The notes beneath the pieces are model-generated. The model had not been told where the DNA came from and ran no database searches. It saw nothing but the letters and a program-made list of their open reading frames with translations. Positions 52,816 to 62,380 of a stretch of 64,000 nt of DNA are shown here, piece after piece. The position numbers and the translations under genes were made by a program. Origin of the DNA: Shewanella decolorationis S12 (GTDB lineage: Bacteria > Pseudomonadota > Gammaproteobacteria > Enterobacterales > Shewanellaceae); assembly GCF_000485795.1 (NCBI RefSeq), contig NZ_AXZL01000076.1, positions 310,001-374,000 of the forward strand, given 5' to 3'. Each line of letters opens with the position of its first letter. Within the stretch, counting starts at the first letter, position 1.

Positions 52816-55092
52816 TTAAATGCTAGGCAGAATCTCGGCACCTTCACCTAATTCCACACTATCAACACGCTGTAACCCGCGCGGTAGTTTGGCGCCGCGG
52901 CGGCCACGTTCACCACGATAATGCTCTAAATCGCTTGGTTTTAACGTCAATTTCCGCTTGCCCGCCCAAAGAGTCACAGACGTATCCGCAGGAACTAGCT
53001 GCAAATGGGTCATCAGCTCTTCACGATTCTTAGCACGCTCGCTTGGAATACCGATAATTTTATTGCCTTTACCCTTAGACAGCTGTGGCAATGCTTCCAA
53101 TGAAAACAGCAACATACGGCCTTCATTGGTGATAGCAAGAATAGACATCTCCCGATTACGATCAATCGGTTTAGGCGGTAGAGATTTGGCATTCGTCGGT
53201 AGGCTTAACAGGGCTTTACCCGCCTTATTGCGTGAAACCATATCATTGAAAGTACAGATAAAACCATAACCCGCATCGGTGGCGAGTAGGAAACACTGTT
53301 CATCTTCACCTAAAATCACATGTTGCATGGTTTCGCCAGGCGCCATATTAAAGCGCGTGGTGATAGGCTCACCTTGGCTGCGAGCCGATGGCAGGCTGTG
53401 ACTGTCGGTGGCAAATGCACGACCCGATGAGTCGATAAACACCGCCGCCTGATTACTGCGCCCCATCGCACTGCACAGATATTGATCGCCTGCTTTATAG
53501 GATAAAGACTCGGCATCGATATCATGGCCCTTAGCACAACGCACCCAGCCTTTTTCAGATAACACTACGGTCACAGGCTCGCTCGGTGTTAGCTCCTGCT
53601 CGGTTAAGGCCCGGGATTCATGGCGCTCAACAATCGGCGAGCGGCGCTCATCGCCATAGGTTTCACCATCTTGAATGAGTTCCTTCTTGATCAAGGTTTT
53701 TAAGCGGCGATCTGAGCCTAATAATTGCTCTAGTTTCTCGCGCTCAGCCTCAAGCTCATCCTGTTCAGCCTTGATTTTAAACTCTTCTAGCTTGGCTAAA
53801 TGACGTAATTTTAACTCGAGGATAGCTTCGGCTTGTCTATCAGTCAGGTTAAAGCGCGCCATTAACTCGGCCTTCGGTTCATCGTGGAAGCGAATGATTT
53901 CAATCACTTCATCGATATTGAGGAAGGCGATCATCAAGGCTTCGAGGATATGTAACCGTGCTAGTACTTTATCGAGACGATACTCGAGGCGACGTCTTAC
54001 GGTATCGACACGGAACTCTAGCCATTCAGTTAATAAGTCTTTAAGGCCCTTCACCCGTGGACGACCATCAAGGCCAAGCACGTTAAGGTTTACCCTAAAG
54101 CTTTTCTCAAGATCGGTAGTCGCAAACAAGTGTGCCATGAGCTGGTCACAATCGACGCGGTTTGAGCGCGGCACCACCACCAGTCGCACCGGGTTTTCAT
54201 GGTCGGACTCATCACGTAAGTCCGCTACCATAGGTAGCTTTTTCGCCTGCATCTGCGCCGCGATCTGCTCTAAAATTTTGCCGCTACTGGCTTGGTGCGG
54301 CAGAGCAGTGATCACTATCTCACCCGCTTCTACACTATACACTGCGCGAGCTTTTAGGGAGCCACGGCCCGTTTCATAGACTTTGGCAATGTCGGCCGCT
54401 GGCGTAATGATTTCAGCCTCGGTCGGATAATCCGGCCCTGGCACATAGCCCATCAACTGCTCAAGTTCGAGTTTAGGGTCGTCCAGCAGCGCCACACAGG
54501 CATTGACTAACTCTCTGGCGTTATGGGGCGGAATATCCGTCGCCATGCCCACTGCAATACCCGTGATGCCATTGAGTAAAATATGCGGTAAACGTGCAGG
54601 CAGTACTTTAGGTTCTTTTAATGTGCCATCGAAGTTAGCGCCCCACTCGACCGTTCCTTGCCCTAGCTCAGACAATAAGACTTCAGAGAACTTAGACAGG
54701 CGCGCCTCGGTATAACGCATCGCCGCGAAGGACTTAGGATCGTCCGGAGCCCCCCAGTTACCTTGACCATCTACCAATGGGTAGCGGTATGAAAATGGTT
54801 GCGCCATCAGTACCATAGCCTCATAACAGGCGCTATCGCCATGGGGATGGTACTTACCTAACACGTCACCTACCGTACGGGCTGATTTTTTATGCTTGGA
54901 TTGAGCAGATAACCCGAGCTCACTCATGGCATAAATAATCCGCCGTTGTACTGGCTTAAGCCCATCACCAATATGGGGCAAGGCTCGGTCCATGATGACG
55001 TACATGGAATAATTCAGATAAGCTTCTTCGGTAAAGCGCCGCAGGGGCATTTGCTCTACACCGTCTAAGCTTAACTTGATCGCGTCACTCAT
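52816..55092 (-). CDS. parC: DNA topoisomerase IV subunit A
   Basis: This 758-residue subunit cuts and rejoins DNA to unlink daughter chromosomes. The catalytic Tyr lies in AMRYTEARLSKF near residue 120. The quinolone-resistance region reads HPHGDSACYEAM, with the wild-type Ser and Glu. A C-terminal pinwheel domain follows. Its start overlaps the end of the sorbosone-dehydrogenase-like gene by eight bases, with AGGAA as ribosome site. Confidence 0.97.
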   Translation of the reverse strand: MSDAIKLSLDGVEQMPLRRFTEEAYLNYSMYVIMDRALPHIGDGLKPVQRRIIYAMSELGLSAQSKHKKSARTVGDVLGKYHPHGDSACYEAMVLMAQPFSYRYPLVDGQGNWGAPDDPKSFAAMRYTEARLSKFSEVLLSELGQGTVEWGANFDGTLKEPKVLPARLPHILLNGITGIAVGMATDIPPHNARELVNACVALLDDPKLELEQLMGYVPGPDYPTEAEIITPAADIAKVYETGRGSLKARAVYSVEAGEIVITALPHQASSGKILEQIAAQMQAKKLPMVADLRDESDHENPVRLVVVPRSNRVDCDQLMAHLFATTDLEKSFRVNLNVLGLDGRPRVKGLKDLLTEWLEFRVDTVRRRLEYRLDKVLARLHILEALMIAFLNIDEVIEIIRFHDEPKAELMARFNLTDRQAEAILELKLRHLAKLEEFKIKAEQDELEAEREKLEQLLGSDRRLKTLIKKELIQDGETYGDERRSPIVERHESRALTEQELTPSEPVTVVLSEKGWVRCAKGHDIDAESLSYKAGDQYLCSAMGRSNQAAVFIDSSGRAFATDSHSLPSARSQGEPITTRFNMAPGETMQHVILGEDEQCFLLATDAGYGFICTFNDMVSRNKAGKALLSLPTNAKSLPPKPIDRNREMSILAITNEGRMLLFSLEALPQLSKGKGNKIIGIPSERAKNREELMTHLQLVPADTSVTLWAGKRKLTLKPSDLEHYRGERGRRGAKLPRGLQRVDSVELGEGAEILPSI

Positions 55093-56260
55093 TTTGTTCT
55101 AGTTCCTGTGGTTCTTCAGTATTATCGCCATCCCTATAGAACAGCCGATACAGGTTACCTTTTAAATCATCTGAGATGTACATTGCCCCATCCTCACCAG
55201 ATAACAAGGCATAGGGACGGGCAACGGGAAACTCGCCATCGAGAAAGCTGACGATGGTTTCACGGCTTACCACCTGATCATTCTCGAGTTTCAACATAAC
55301 TATCTGATAACCGACTTTGCTTGAACGGTTCCACGAACCATTTTCAGCAACAAACAATTGGTTATGGTACATCTCAGGGAATTGTTTGCCGCGATAAAAC
55401 GCCAGCCCCGTAGGGGCAACATGGGCAGGCAACTCATAGACAGGGATGGCTATCTTCAAATTCTTCGGTTTTTCGTAAGCAGGCTCGACCACAGACGATG
55501 CATGCAAATAAGGAAATCCATAATGGCTACCGACTACATCGACACGGTTAATTTCATCAGGCGGAAGGTTATCGCCCATCCAATCGCGACCTTGGTCGGC
55601 AAACCAGAGCTTGCCATCTTTCGGGGACCAATCAAATCCTGTTGCATCACGAATACCAAGTGCAATCTGCTCACTTGCTCCAGTATCGACATTGATTGCA
55701 ATAATACTGCTATAGGGCGCGCTCGCCTCACACACATTGCAAGGTGCACCGATAGAAACATATAACCTACCATCGGGGCCAAAATTCATCGCACGGGCGC
55801 TTTTCTTATCAGACTCAGGCAGATCGCTATAGATCTCCTTAGGGCGACTCGGCCGACGTAAGCGCTGCTCGATATCAATAAAACGTACAATACGGTTTTC
55901 GGTTGCAACAAAAAGATCGCCATTATGGAAGGCAATCGCATCGGGAGACTCCAGTCCTTTGGCAATAATATAGCGTTTATCAACGCGTCCATCTTGATTG
56001 CTATCAACCAGAGCATGCACTGTGCCACTCTTATTGGAACCGACAAATAAGGTGCCATTTGAGCCCATTGCAATCTGCTTAGCATCCCCTAGATCGGAAG
56101 CATAAAGAGATAAACCAAAGCCTTTAGAGACGGTAATCATGATCGACTGAGACCCCGCTATTGCAGCCTGACTCGTTAACAAAGCCAAGCTCGCCAGTAG
56201 GGTCCAATAGGCAGAGAACACCTTTAAACACTTATAATTATTTGTTTTTATATACAACAT
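55085..56260 (-). CDS. Sorbosone/glucose dehydrogenase-like beta-propeller protein, exported
   Basis: This 391-residue protein has a signal peptide (cleavage near AIAGS, about residue 36) and a six-bladed propeller of the soluble glucose/L-sorbosone dehydrogenase family. Segments include GLESPDAIAFHNGDLFVA, SARAMNFGPDGRLYVSIGAPC with the typical CNVC, GIRDATGFDWSPKDGKLWFA, LPAHVAPTGLAFYRG and GEDGAMYISDDLKGNLYR. Some relatives oxidise sugars with PQQ; the substrate here is unknown. It lies between parE (52 nt) and parC (8-nt overlap), so it is transcribed and translated with topoisomerase genes. Confidence 0.82.
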   Translation of the reverse strand: MLYIKTNNYKCLKVFSAYWTLLASLALLTSQAAIAGSQSIMITVSKGFGLSLYASDLGDAKQIAMGSNGTLFVGSNKSGTVHALVDSNQDGRVDKRYIIAKGLESPDAIAFHNGDLFVATENRIVRFIDIEQRLRRPSRPKEIYSDLPESDKKSARAMNFGPDGRLYVSIGAPCNVCEASAPYSSIIAINVDTGASEQIALGIRDATGFDWSPKDGKLWFADQGRDWMGDNLPPDEINRVDVVGSHYGFPYLHASSVVEPAYEKPKNLKIAIPVYELPAHVAPTGLAFYRGKQFPEMYHNQLFVAENGSWNRSSKVGYQIVMLKLENDQVVSRETIVSFLDGEFPVARPYALLSGEDGAMYISDDLKGNLYRLFYRDGDNTEEPQELEQNE

Positions 56261-56312
56261 GGTAATTTTCTTTATGCCTAAGTTTTATTGTTATCGGCAA
56301 TAGTGCACAACA

Positions 56313-58199
56313 TTAAAGTACCGCCATGTCACCCTTATCCTCGAGCCAAGTTTTACGATCGGGAGAGCGTTTCTTAGCGAGCAACATATCCATTAAAGAG
56401 TCCGTTTCTTCAACATCATCAATAGTTAACTGTACTAAACGACGGGTATTCGGATCCATGGTCGTTTCACGCAATTGCAGCGGGTTCATCTCACCCAAAC
56501 CTTTAAAGCGTGTAACTTGAACCTTACCCTTTTTATTTTCAGCACTAATACGGTCGAGAATACCTTCTTTTTCAGCCTCATCTAAGGCGTAGTATACGTC
56601 TTTACCAATATCGATACGGAACAGCGGTGGCATAGCGATATAGACATGCCCCTGTTCGACCAGCACTCGGTAATGTTTCAAAAACAAAGCGCAGAGTAAA
56701 GTGGCAATATGTAGCCCGTCAGAGTCCGCATCTGCGAGAATACAAATCTTGCCATATCTTAGTTCGGAGATATCGTTGCTATCAGGGTCGCAACCAATCG
56801 CCACCGAGATATCATGCACTTCCTGCGAAGCCAACACCTGCGAAGCATCTACCTCCCAAGTGTTTAGGATTTTACCACGCAGCGGCATAATGGCCTGAAA
56901 CTCACGGTCGCGCGCCTGCTTGGCACTGCCGCCCGCAGAGTCCCCTTCCACGAGGAAAAGTTCGCCGCGCATCGGATCTTGGCCGCTACAGTCTGTCAAT
57001 TTACCCGGTAATGCCGGGCCAGAGGTGACTTTTTTACGGGCCACTTTTTTCGCAGCTTTTAAGCGGCGCTGGGCGTTATTAATACACATTTCCGCCAGCG
57101 ACTCGGCCAATTCAGTATTCGAGTTAAGCCACAACGAAAACGCATCACGCACAATCCCTGAGACAAAGGCTGAGCTTTGACGGCTCGAGAGTTTCTCTTT
57201 AGTTTGGCCTGCAAATTGCGGATCTTGCATCTTCACCGAGAGAATGAAAGCCGCGCGGTCCCAAATATCCTCAGGCGACAGTTTGATGCCGCGGGGGATA
57301 AGATTGCGAAACTCACAGAACTCGCGCATCGACTCCAGCAAACCTTGGCGGAAACCGTTCACGTGGGTTCCACCTAACGGCGTAGGGATCAAGTTAACAT
57401 AACTTTCGTTAATCGCATCGCCACCTTCAGGCAGCCAAGTAATGGCCCAATCCGCGGCTTCAATTTGGCCTTTAAAGCTGCCGATAAAGGGCTCTTCTGG
57501 CAACATTAAATTATCGCCAACCGCAGTTTTAAGATAATCGGTTAGTCCACTCTCGTAGTACCACTCATGGACTTCATTAGTTTGCTTATTGGTAAACTTG
57601 ATCCTAAGGCCTGGACACAACACGGCCTTGGCACGCAGTAAATAGATGAGTTTGGAGTTGGAGAAATTCGCCGAATCAAAATAGCTAGCGTCGGGCCAGA
57701 AATGCACTCGGGTACCAGTATTGCGACGACCGCAAGTACCAGTGACTTTTAACTCTTCAACCTTAAAGCCATTTTCAAAAGCGATATCATACACTTGTCC
57801 ATCTCGACGCACCGTCACTTCGACGCGGCGAGACAGGGCGTTAACCACCGAAATCCCCACACCATGTAAACCACCGGAGAATTGGTAATTTTTATTCGAA
57901 AATTTACCGCCAGCATGTAATTTAGTGAGGATCAGTTCGACCCCGGGAATACCTTCTTCAGGGTGAATATCGACTGGCATTCCCCGACCATCGTCGGTGA
58001 CTTCAAGGGAATTATCGGTATGGAGCACAACTTCGATTTTAGTGGCGTGACCCGCTAAGGCCTCGTCCACACTGTTATCTATGACCTCTTGGCCTAAGTG
58101 GTTAGGTCGGGTGGTATCGGTATACATACCTGGACGGCGTTTAACTGGGTCGAGTCCGTTAAGAACTTCAATGGCGTCAGAGGTGTATTGATTCGTCAT
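56313..58199 (-). CDS. parE: DNA topoisomerase IV subunit B
   Basis: This 628-residue ATPase subunit has a GHKL domain (NSVDEALAGHATKI, DDGRGMPVDIHPEEG, GGLHGVGISVVNALS). The TOPRIM metal site is present (LVEGDSAGGSAKQARDREFQ, ADADSDGLHI), as is RFKGLGEMNPLQLRETTMDP. It pairs with ParC. It is the downstream end of the nudF-DUF1249-cpdA-yqiA-parE run. Confidence 0.97.
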   Translation of the reverse strand: MTNQYTSDAIEVLNGLDPVKRRPGMYTDTTRPNHLGQEVIDNSVDEALAGHATKIEVVLHTDNSLEVTDDGRGMPVDIHPEEGIPGVELILTKLHAGGKFSNKNYQFSGGLHGVGISVVNALSRRVEVTVRRDGQVYDIAFENGFKVEELKVTGTCGRRNTGTRVHFWPDASYFDSANFSNSKLIYLLRAKAVLCPGLRIKFTNKQTNEVHEWYYESGLTDYLKTAVGDNLMLPEEPFIGSFKGQIEAADWAITWLPEGGDAINESYVNLIPTPLGGTHVNGFRQGLLESMREFCEFRNLIPRGIKLSPEDIWDRAAFILSVKMQDPQFAGQTKEKLSSRQSSAFVSGIVRDAFSLWLNSNTELAESLAEMCINNAQRRLKAAKKVARKKVTSGPALPGKLTDCSGQDPMRGELFLVEGDSAGGSAKQARDREFQAIMPLRGKILNTWEVDASQVLASQEVHDISVAIGCDPDSNDISELRYGKICILADADSDGLHIATLLCALFLKHYRVLVEQGHVYIAMPPLFRIDIGKDVYYALDEAEKEGILDRISAENKKGKVQVTRFKGLGEMNPLQLRETTMDPNTRRLVQLTIDDVEETDSLMDMLLAKKRSPDRKTWLEDKGDMAVL

Positions 58200-58255
58200 A
58201 GTGTACGCTATAAGTTGTTATATCCGGCCATGTTGCGGCTCTGGATGACTATTTG

Positions 58256-58831
58256 TCAAGGTAAGTGTAAAAATTGGCTTACAGTTTGCAGATATCGCTC
58301 ATAACCTACAAAACTGTGATCACCACCGGATTCAATCCGTAATTGGCAATGATGATACTTATGCAGTGCTTCTCGATAATCGAGTACTTCATCGCCCGTT
58401 TGCAATAGTACCAAAAAACGATCGGGATTGCGGATAACAGCCGTATTAAATTCAGCCACTTCCAGCTTATGTTCTGGCAATACCTGATAATGCTCTTCGG
58501 TATAAGGGTTAAATTGCGGCCCCATAAATTCATCAAACAGTTCAAAGGGTTTTACCGCTGGATTCACCAATACAGCGCGGCCACCATATTGCTCTGCCAA
58601 ATAGCTCGCAAAATATCCCCCTAAGGATGAGCCGATATAGCTCAGAGGCTCGCCCGCTTGTGAAGCTTCCTCAACATAACTTTGCAACAAGGCCATGGCG
58701 GCCTTAGGAGTGTTGGGTAATTGCGGTTGATGGAATACTAAGGAAGGGTGATGCTCGGCCATATATTGCGCCGTCATCACCGCTTTATCGGAGAAAGGTG
58801 AACTGTTGAATCCGTGAATATAGAGCAGCAT
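58256..58831 (-). CDS. yqiA: YqiA-type esterase
   Basis: This 191-residue alpha/beta hydrolase has the start MLLYIHGFNSSPFSDKA, the nucleophile Ser in IGSSLGGYFASYLAEQ, Asp in LLQTGDEVLDYREA and His in GGDHSFVGYERY. E. coli YqiA hydrolyses acyl-CoA and simple esters. Conserved position between cpdA and parE. Confidence 0.92.
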   Translation of the reverse strand: MLLYIHGFNSSPFSDKAVMTAQYMAEHHPSLVFHQPQLPNTPKAAMALLQSYVEEASQAGEPLSYIGSSLGGYFASYLAEQYGGRAVLVNPAVKPFELFDEFMGPQFNPYTEEHYQVLPEHKLEVAEFNTAVIRNPDRFLVLLQTGDEVLDYREALHKYHHCQLRIESGGDHSFVGYERYLQTVSQFLHLP

Positions 58832-58857
58832 AGTTCCTCAAGCTGCGGTCACTCGCG

Positions 58858-59694
58858 TTAATAACCGCTGGAATCTTTATCTGGGGAAAACAGATTTCCC
58901 GGCACGCGATACACATTAGTGCTGATGCTACCATCGGCCTTGAGCTCCAGCAAACGATAACCGGGTTGCAGTACATCAAGGGCAAAATAAGGCGATTGCG
59001 GTTTAAACTGGATACAAGTAGAGGGTGTTGCCATTAATTGCAGCATGCCGTGTGGGCCATCGTAATGGGTATCCAACTGTTGATGTACATGCCCCCAGAG
59101 CAAAGCTTTAATCTGTGGGTATTGGGCAACACGTCGGAGGAATTCAGTGCCATTATCCATACAATGTTGGTCTAACCAAGCACAATTAACCAAGATAGGG
59201 TTATGGTGCATCACAAGCAGTGTATGGTGTTCTGGGTGAGCAGCCACGGCCTGCTCAATCAGTTCAAATTGACTTTCGCCCATGTGCCCGCCTGGTTTTC
59301 CACGCACAGTGGAATCCAGCATTAAAATTTGCCATTTGCCAATCAAAACACGCTGCTGGCCAAAAACTCGCTCACCTTGCATGTGCAAAAACATGATCCG
59401 CGGATCATCATGATTCCCTGGCAGATAATGACAAGGCAAGTTCAACGGCGCCACAGCGGTAACAAAATGACGATAAGACTCAGGGGAATAATCTTGGCTT
59501 AAATCGCCCGTAGCTAACATCAGGTGTGCAGGATAATTTACCGCCCGAATCGTATTGAGCACTGCGGCCAAACTTTTGCTGGTATTAACACCAAGGAGCT
59601 GCGCTTCAGGATCGGCAAAAAGGTGCGGATCTGTGACCTGCACTATGCGCACACTTTCATCAGCTATAGAGTAAGAGACAGCCTCTTTCAGCAC
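58858..59694 (-). CDS. cpdA: 3',5'-cyclic-AMP phosphodiesterase
   Basis: This 278-residue calcineurin-type phosphodiesterase hydrolyses cAMP to AMP and so tunes CRP, which in Shewanella controls anaerobic respiration. Metal motifs: VTDPHLFADPEAQLLGVNTS, GDLSQDYSPESYRHF, LPGNHDDPRIM, MHHNPILV and GHVHQQLD. I set the start at the GTG at 59694, because from there the N-terminus has the same spacing to VRI(V/L)Q(V/I)TD as E. coli CpdA. An upstream TTG at 59745 would overlap the DUF1249 gene. Confidence 0.93.
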   Translation of the reverse strand: MLKEAVSYSIADESVRIVQVTDPHLFADPEAQLLGVNTSKSLAAVLNTIRAVNYPAHLMLATGDLSQDYSPESYRHFVTAVAPLNLPCHYLPGNHDDPRIMFLHMQGERVFGQQRVLIGKWQILMLDSTVRGKPGGHMGESQFELIEQAVAAHPEHHTLLVMHHNPILVNCAWLDQHCMDNGTEFLRRVAQYPQIKALLWGHVHQQLDTHYDGPHGMLQLMATPSTCIQFKPQSPYFALDVLQPGYRLLELKADGSISTNVYRVPGNLFSPDKDSSGY

Positions 59695-59710
59695 ATTGAA
59701 TACCCAATTT

Positions 59711-60163
59711 TTAAGACTGGCAAACCAACCGTTGTTGGCAACCAATCTTCAATAATTCTCCCAGGAATGCATTAACCTGGTACTTCTCATCACTATGATA
59801 CATACGTAAATTGGGATAATCATACACTGGACGCAATTGGTAAATCTGTTGACCAGTTAACACTTCTGCTAATTTAGCATCGTGATAAATTCTCACTAAC
59901 ACCTTGGGAGTATTGATAAACTCAATAATGTTAACTGGTCGTGAGATCTCAACTAATTGAGTGTATTTGGTATTTTCTAAAATACGGATTACTAATACAC
60001 CCGCTTCACCTTCGAGTTGCCAAGACTGACCCACTTCGATATCAAGCGGCAACCACTTTTGCATATAGCTATAGTTACGCCCGCATAGCGCTAAAAAGTC
60101 GCTTACGTTTGGTTGGTAGCGCGGTTTACGGTGCGATATTGAAGAAGCCAAACTTTTATCCAA
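59711..60163 (-). CDS. DUF1249 protein (YqiB-like)
   Basis: This 150-residue protein of unknown function always sits between nudF and cpdA in enterics and relatives. Conserved parts: RYQPNVSDFLALCGRNYSYM, then RPVNIIEFINTPKVLVRIYH, and YPNLRMYHSDEKYQVNAFLG. It overlaps the nudF end by eight bases. Confidence 0.92.
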   Translation of the reverse strand: MDKSLASSISHRKPRYQPNVSDFLALCGRNYSYMQKWLPLDIEVGQSWQLEGEAGVLVIRILENTKYTQLVEISRPVNIIEFINTPKVLVRIYHDAKLAEVLTGQQIYQLRPVYDYPNLRMYHSDEKYQVNAFLGELLKIGCQQRLVCQS

Positions 60164-60767
60164 CGCTTGCTAGTTGCTGATAGTTTAATTGCAACCACTG
60201 TAATCCAATTACGGTCGACGCATTGTCAATTGCCCCACTGACGACACCATTATAGGCATCCTCACGGTCTAACACATGCAATCGAATATCTTCGTGTTCT
60301 TCAGCTAATCCATGCAGGCCTTGGGCTTTAGAGGAATCCACCTCTGCCCAATAGAAATAGAAACGCTCCGTACTTCCACCGGGGCTTGCCAGATAACTAT
60401 TCACAAAGTGCATATTATTGGCGGTTAACCCTGTTTCTTCTAACAGTTCGCGATGTGCGACATCCAGCGGCGTTTCGTCGGGCGCAATCATACCCGCGAC
60501 TAACTCCATTAGCCAAGGAGATTTCGTGGTCGCTAATGCAGGAAAACGAATTTGTTCAATCAAAACAATCTTGTCACGAGCAACATCATAGGGCAGCACA
60601 ACTACAGCATGGCCGCGCTCGAACACTTCACGGGTTACGGGTTGGCTCCAGCCACCCGCGAATAACTTATGTTTAAATGTAAACTGCTCGAGTGCAAAAA
60701 AACCTTTATACAGCGACTTTGTCTCGAGAATCTCAACATCTGTTTGCGAAAAAATGGAAGGCTTCAT
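60156..60767 (-). CDS. nudF: ADP-ribose pyrophosphatase
   Basis: This 203-residue Nudix hydrolase splits ADP-ribose to AMP and ribose-5-phosphate. The Nudix box is complete: GMIAPDETPLDVAHRELLEE followed by TG. GHAVVVLPYDVARDKIVLIE precedes it, as in E. coli NudF. First gene of the minus-strand run to parE and divergent from tolC. Confidence 0.95.
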   Translation of the reverse strand: MKPSIFSQTDVEILETKSLYKGFFALEQFTFKHKLFAGGWSQPVTREVFERGHAVVVLPYDVARDKIVLIEQIRFPALATTKSPWLMELVAGMIAPDETPLDVAHRELLEETGLTANNMHFVNSYLASPGGSTERFYFYWAEVDSSKAQGLHGLAEEHEDIRLHVLDREDAYNGVVSGAIDNASTVIGLQWLQLNYQQLASVG

Positions 60768-60905
60768 ATTTTATCCCTAGCTGTTAAATTTTCGCCTATT
60801 ATCAAGGCAATTTGGCTCATTTTTAAAATAAAATCTGTTACACTTCGCAGTTGACTTGAACGTGTGGGAGTTTTTAGACTCTACGACATTAAGTTTTAGC
60901 TGTAT

Positions 60906-60925
60906 CGGGAAGCGTCGGGAAGCGC
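60906..60925 (+). repeat. Tandem 10-bp duplication in tolC leader
   Basis: CGGGAAGCGT is followed directly by CGGGAAGCGC in the 242-nt nudF-tolC divergent region. The effect is unknown. Confidence 0.5.
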
Positions 60926-61009
60926 AAACCGCCTTGGTAAAGGCATTACTTAGTCTAAACGAAGTTACATATTTCTCCTTTTGGGGATTTTGTCTAATAA
61001 GGACAGCAA

Positions 61010-62317
61010 ATGAAATTTAAGATCCGTTCTCTATGCGCAGCATTAACTCTCGCAGCCTCCGCTCAAGCGGTTCAAGCAGATGATTTACTGCAAATATACC
61101 AACAAGCACTGACGAGCGACCCGCAGGTATTACAAGCGCAAGCTCAGCGTAATGCCTTGTTTGAAAAGATTGAACAAAACCGTGCCCCACTGTTACCCAC
61201 TATCAGCGCTAACGTGGGTTATGACAAAGCATGGAATGATCCTCGGGACAACACCAGTGGACTAACTGGTAGCCTAAAGCTGAACCAAGTGATCTATGAT
61301 CACAGTGCTTGGGTTGGCTTAAGTCTTGCCGAAAAAGCGGCTTCTCAAGCGGATTCAAACTACGCTTCTGCACTGCAAAATTTGATCACTCGTGTGACTA
61401 AAGCCTACTTCGATGTATTAACGGCAAAAGATAACTACGAGTTCCAAGGTGCTGAGAAACGTGCGATTGAACGTCAACTCGAGCAGACTAAACAACGTTT
61501 TGCCGTAGGTTTAACTGCAATTACTGACGTTCATGAGGCACAAGCACAATATGACTTAGCCTCAGCCTCAGAAATTCTTGCTGAAAATACCCTAGCAAAT
61601 AGCTATGAGGCACTGCGTGAAATCACAGGCATCGACCACAAAGCCCTAAACGTGCTCGACACCAACCGTTTTTCAGCGGTAACACCTGCGCCGACATCAT
61701 CAAACGAGTGGTTAAAGATTGCTGAGACCAACAGCGTCGATCTGATGACTCAACGCATCGGTAAAGATATCGCCCAAGAGACCATTAGCCTCTACAAAGC
61801 GGGCCATATGCCATCTCTTAGCCTAAACGCTGGCTACAACAAAGGGTTAGAGCAAAAAACTGGCGACGTAAATGAGCCAGATTTTGACAATGTGAACGTT
61901 GGCGTGAACTTAAGCATTCCTATTTTCGAAGGCTTTAAAGTCACGTCACAGGTCAAAGAAGCACAATTCCAATATGTGGAAGCAAGCGAGAAGTTAGAGC
62001 AAACCTACCGTAGTGTGGTGAAAAACGTTCGTAATAACTACAACAACGTTGGCGCTTCAATTAGCTCTATCCGTGCCTATGAGCAGTCAGTAATTTCATC
62101 TGAGAGTGCGTTAAAAGCGACGCAAGCGGGCTTCGAAGTGGGTACTCGTACCATTGTTGACGTACTGAACCGTACACGAGATCTGTACGACTCAAAACGT
62201 AAATTGTCGGATGCTCGTTACAGCTACATCAACTCAATTGTTGCGCTGAAACAAGCTGCTGGTACCTTAAATGAAGACGATGTTATCGCTATCAACAACG
62301 GTCTAAAAGCCGAATAA
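61010..62317 (+). CDS. tolC: Outer-membrane efflux channel TolC
   Basis: This 435-residue protein has a signal peptide (cleavage near AVQADD) and two repeated outer-membrane-efflux domains of coiled coils and strands (LLQIYQQALTSDPQVLQAQA; AGHMPSLSLNAGYNKG). It forms the trimeric tunnel used by type I secretion and RND pumps. A strong SD (AAGGACAG) precedes the ATG. Divergent from nudF as in E. coli. Confidence 0.96.
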   Translation: MKFKIRSLCAALTLAASAQAVQADDLLQIYQQALTSDPQVLQAQAQRNALFEKIEQNRAPLLPTISANVGYDKAWNDPRDNTSGLTGSLKLNQVIYDHSAWVGLSLAEKAASQADSNYASALQNLITRVTKAYFDVLTAKDNYEFQGAEKRAIERQLEQTKQRFAVGLTAITDVHEAQAQYDLASASEILAENTLANSYEALREITGIDHKALNVLDTNRFSAVTPAPTSSNEWLKIAETNSVDLMTQRIGKDIAQETISLYKAGHMPSLSLNAGYNKGLEQKTGDVNEPDFDNVNVGVNLSIPIFEGFKVTSQVKEAQFQYVEASEKLEQTYRSVVKNVRNNYNNVGASISSIRAYEQSVISSESALKATQAGFEVGTRTIVDVLNRTRDLYDSKRKLSDARYSYINSIVALKQAAGTLNEDDVIAINNGLKAE

Positions 62318-62336
62318 GATTGCAATATCACCCAAT

Positions 62337-62363
62337 AAAAAACCGCCATCAAGGCGGTTTTTT
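62337..62363. terminator. Bidirectional terminator after tolC
   Basis: Stem AAAACCGCC/GGCGGTTTT with loop ATCAA, A-tract and T-tract on either side; serves tolC and the convergent gene at 62381. Confidence 0.92.
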
Positions 62364-62380
62364 ATTGTTCGCTTTAACGC

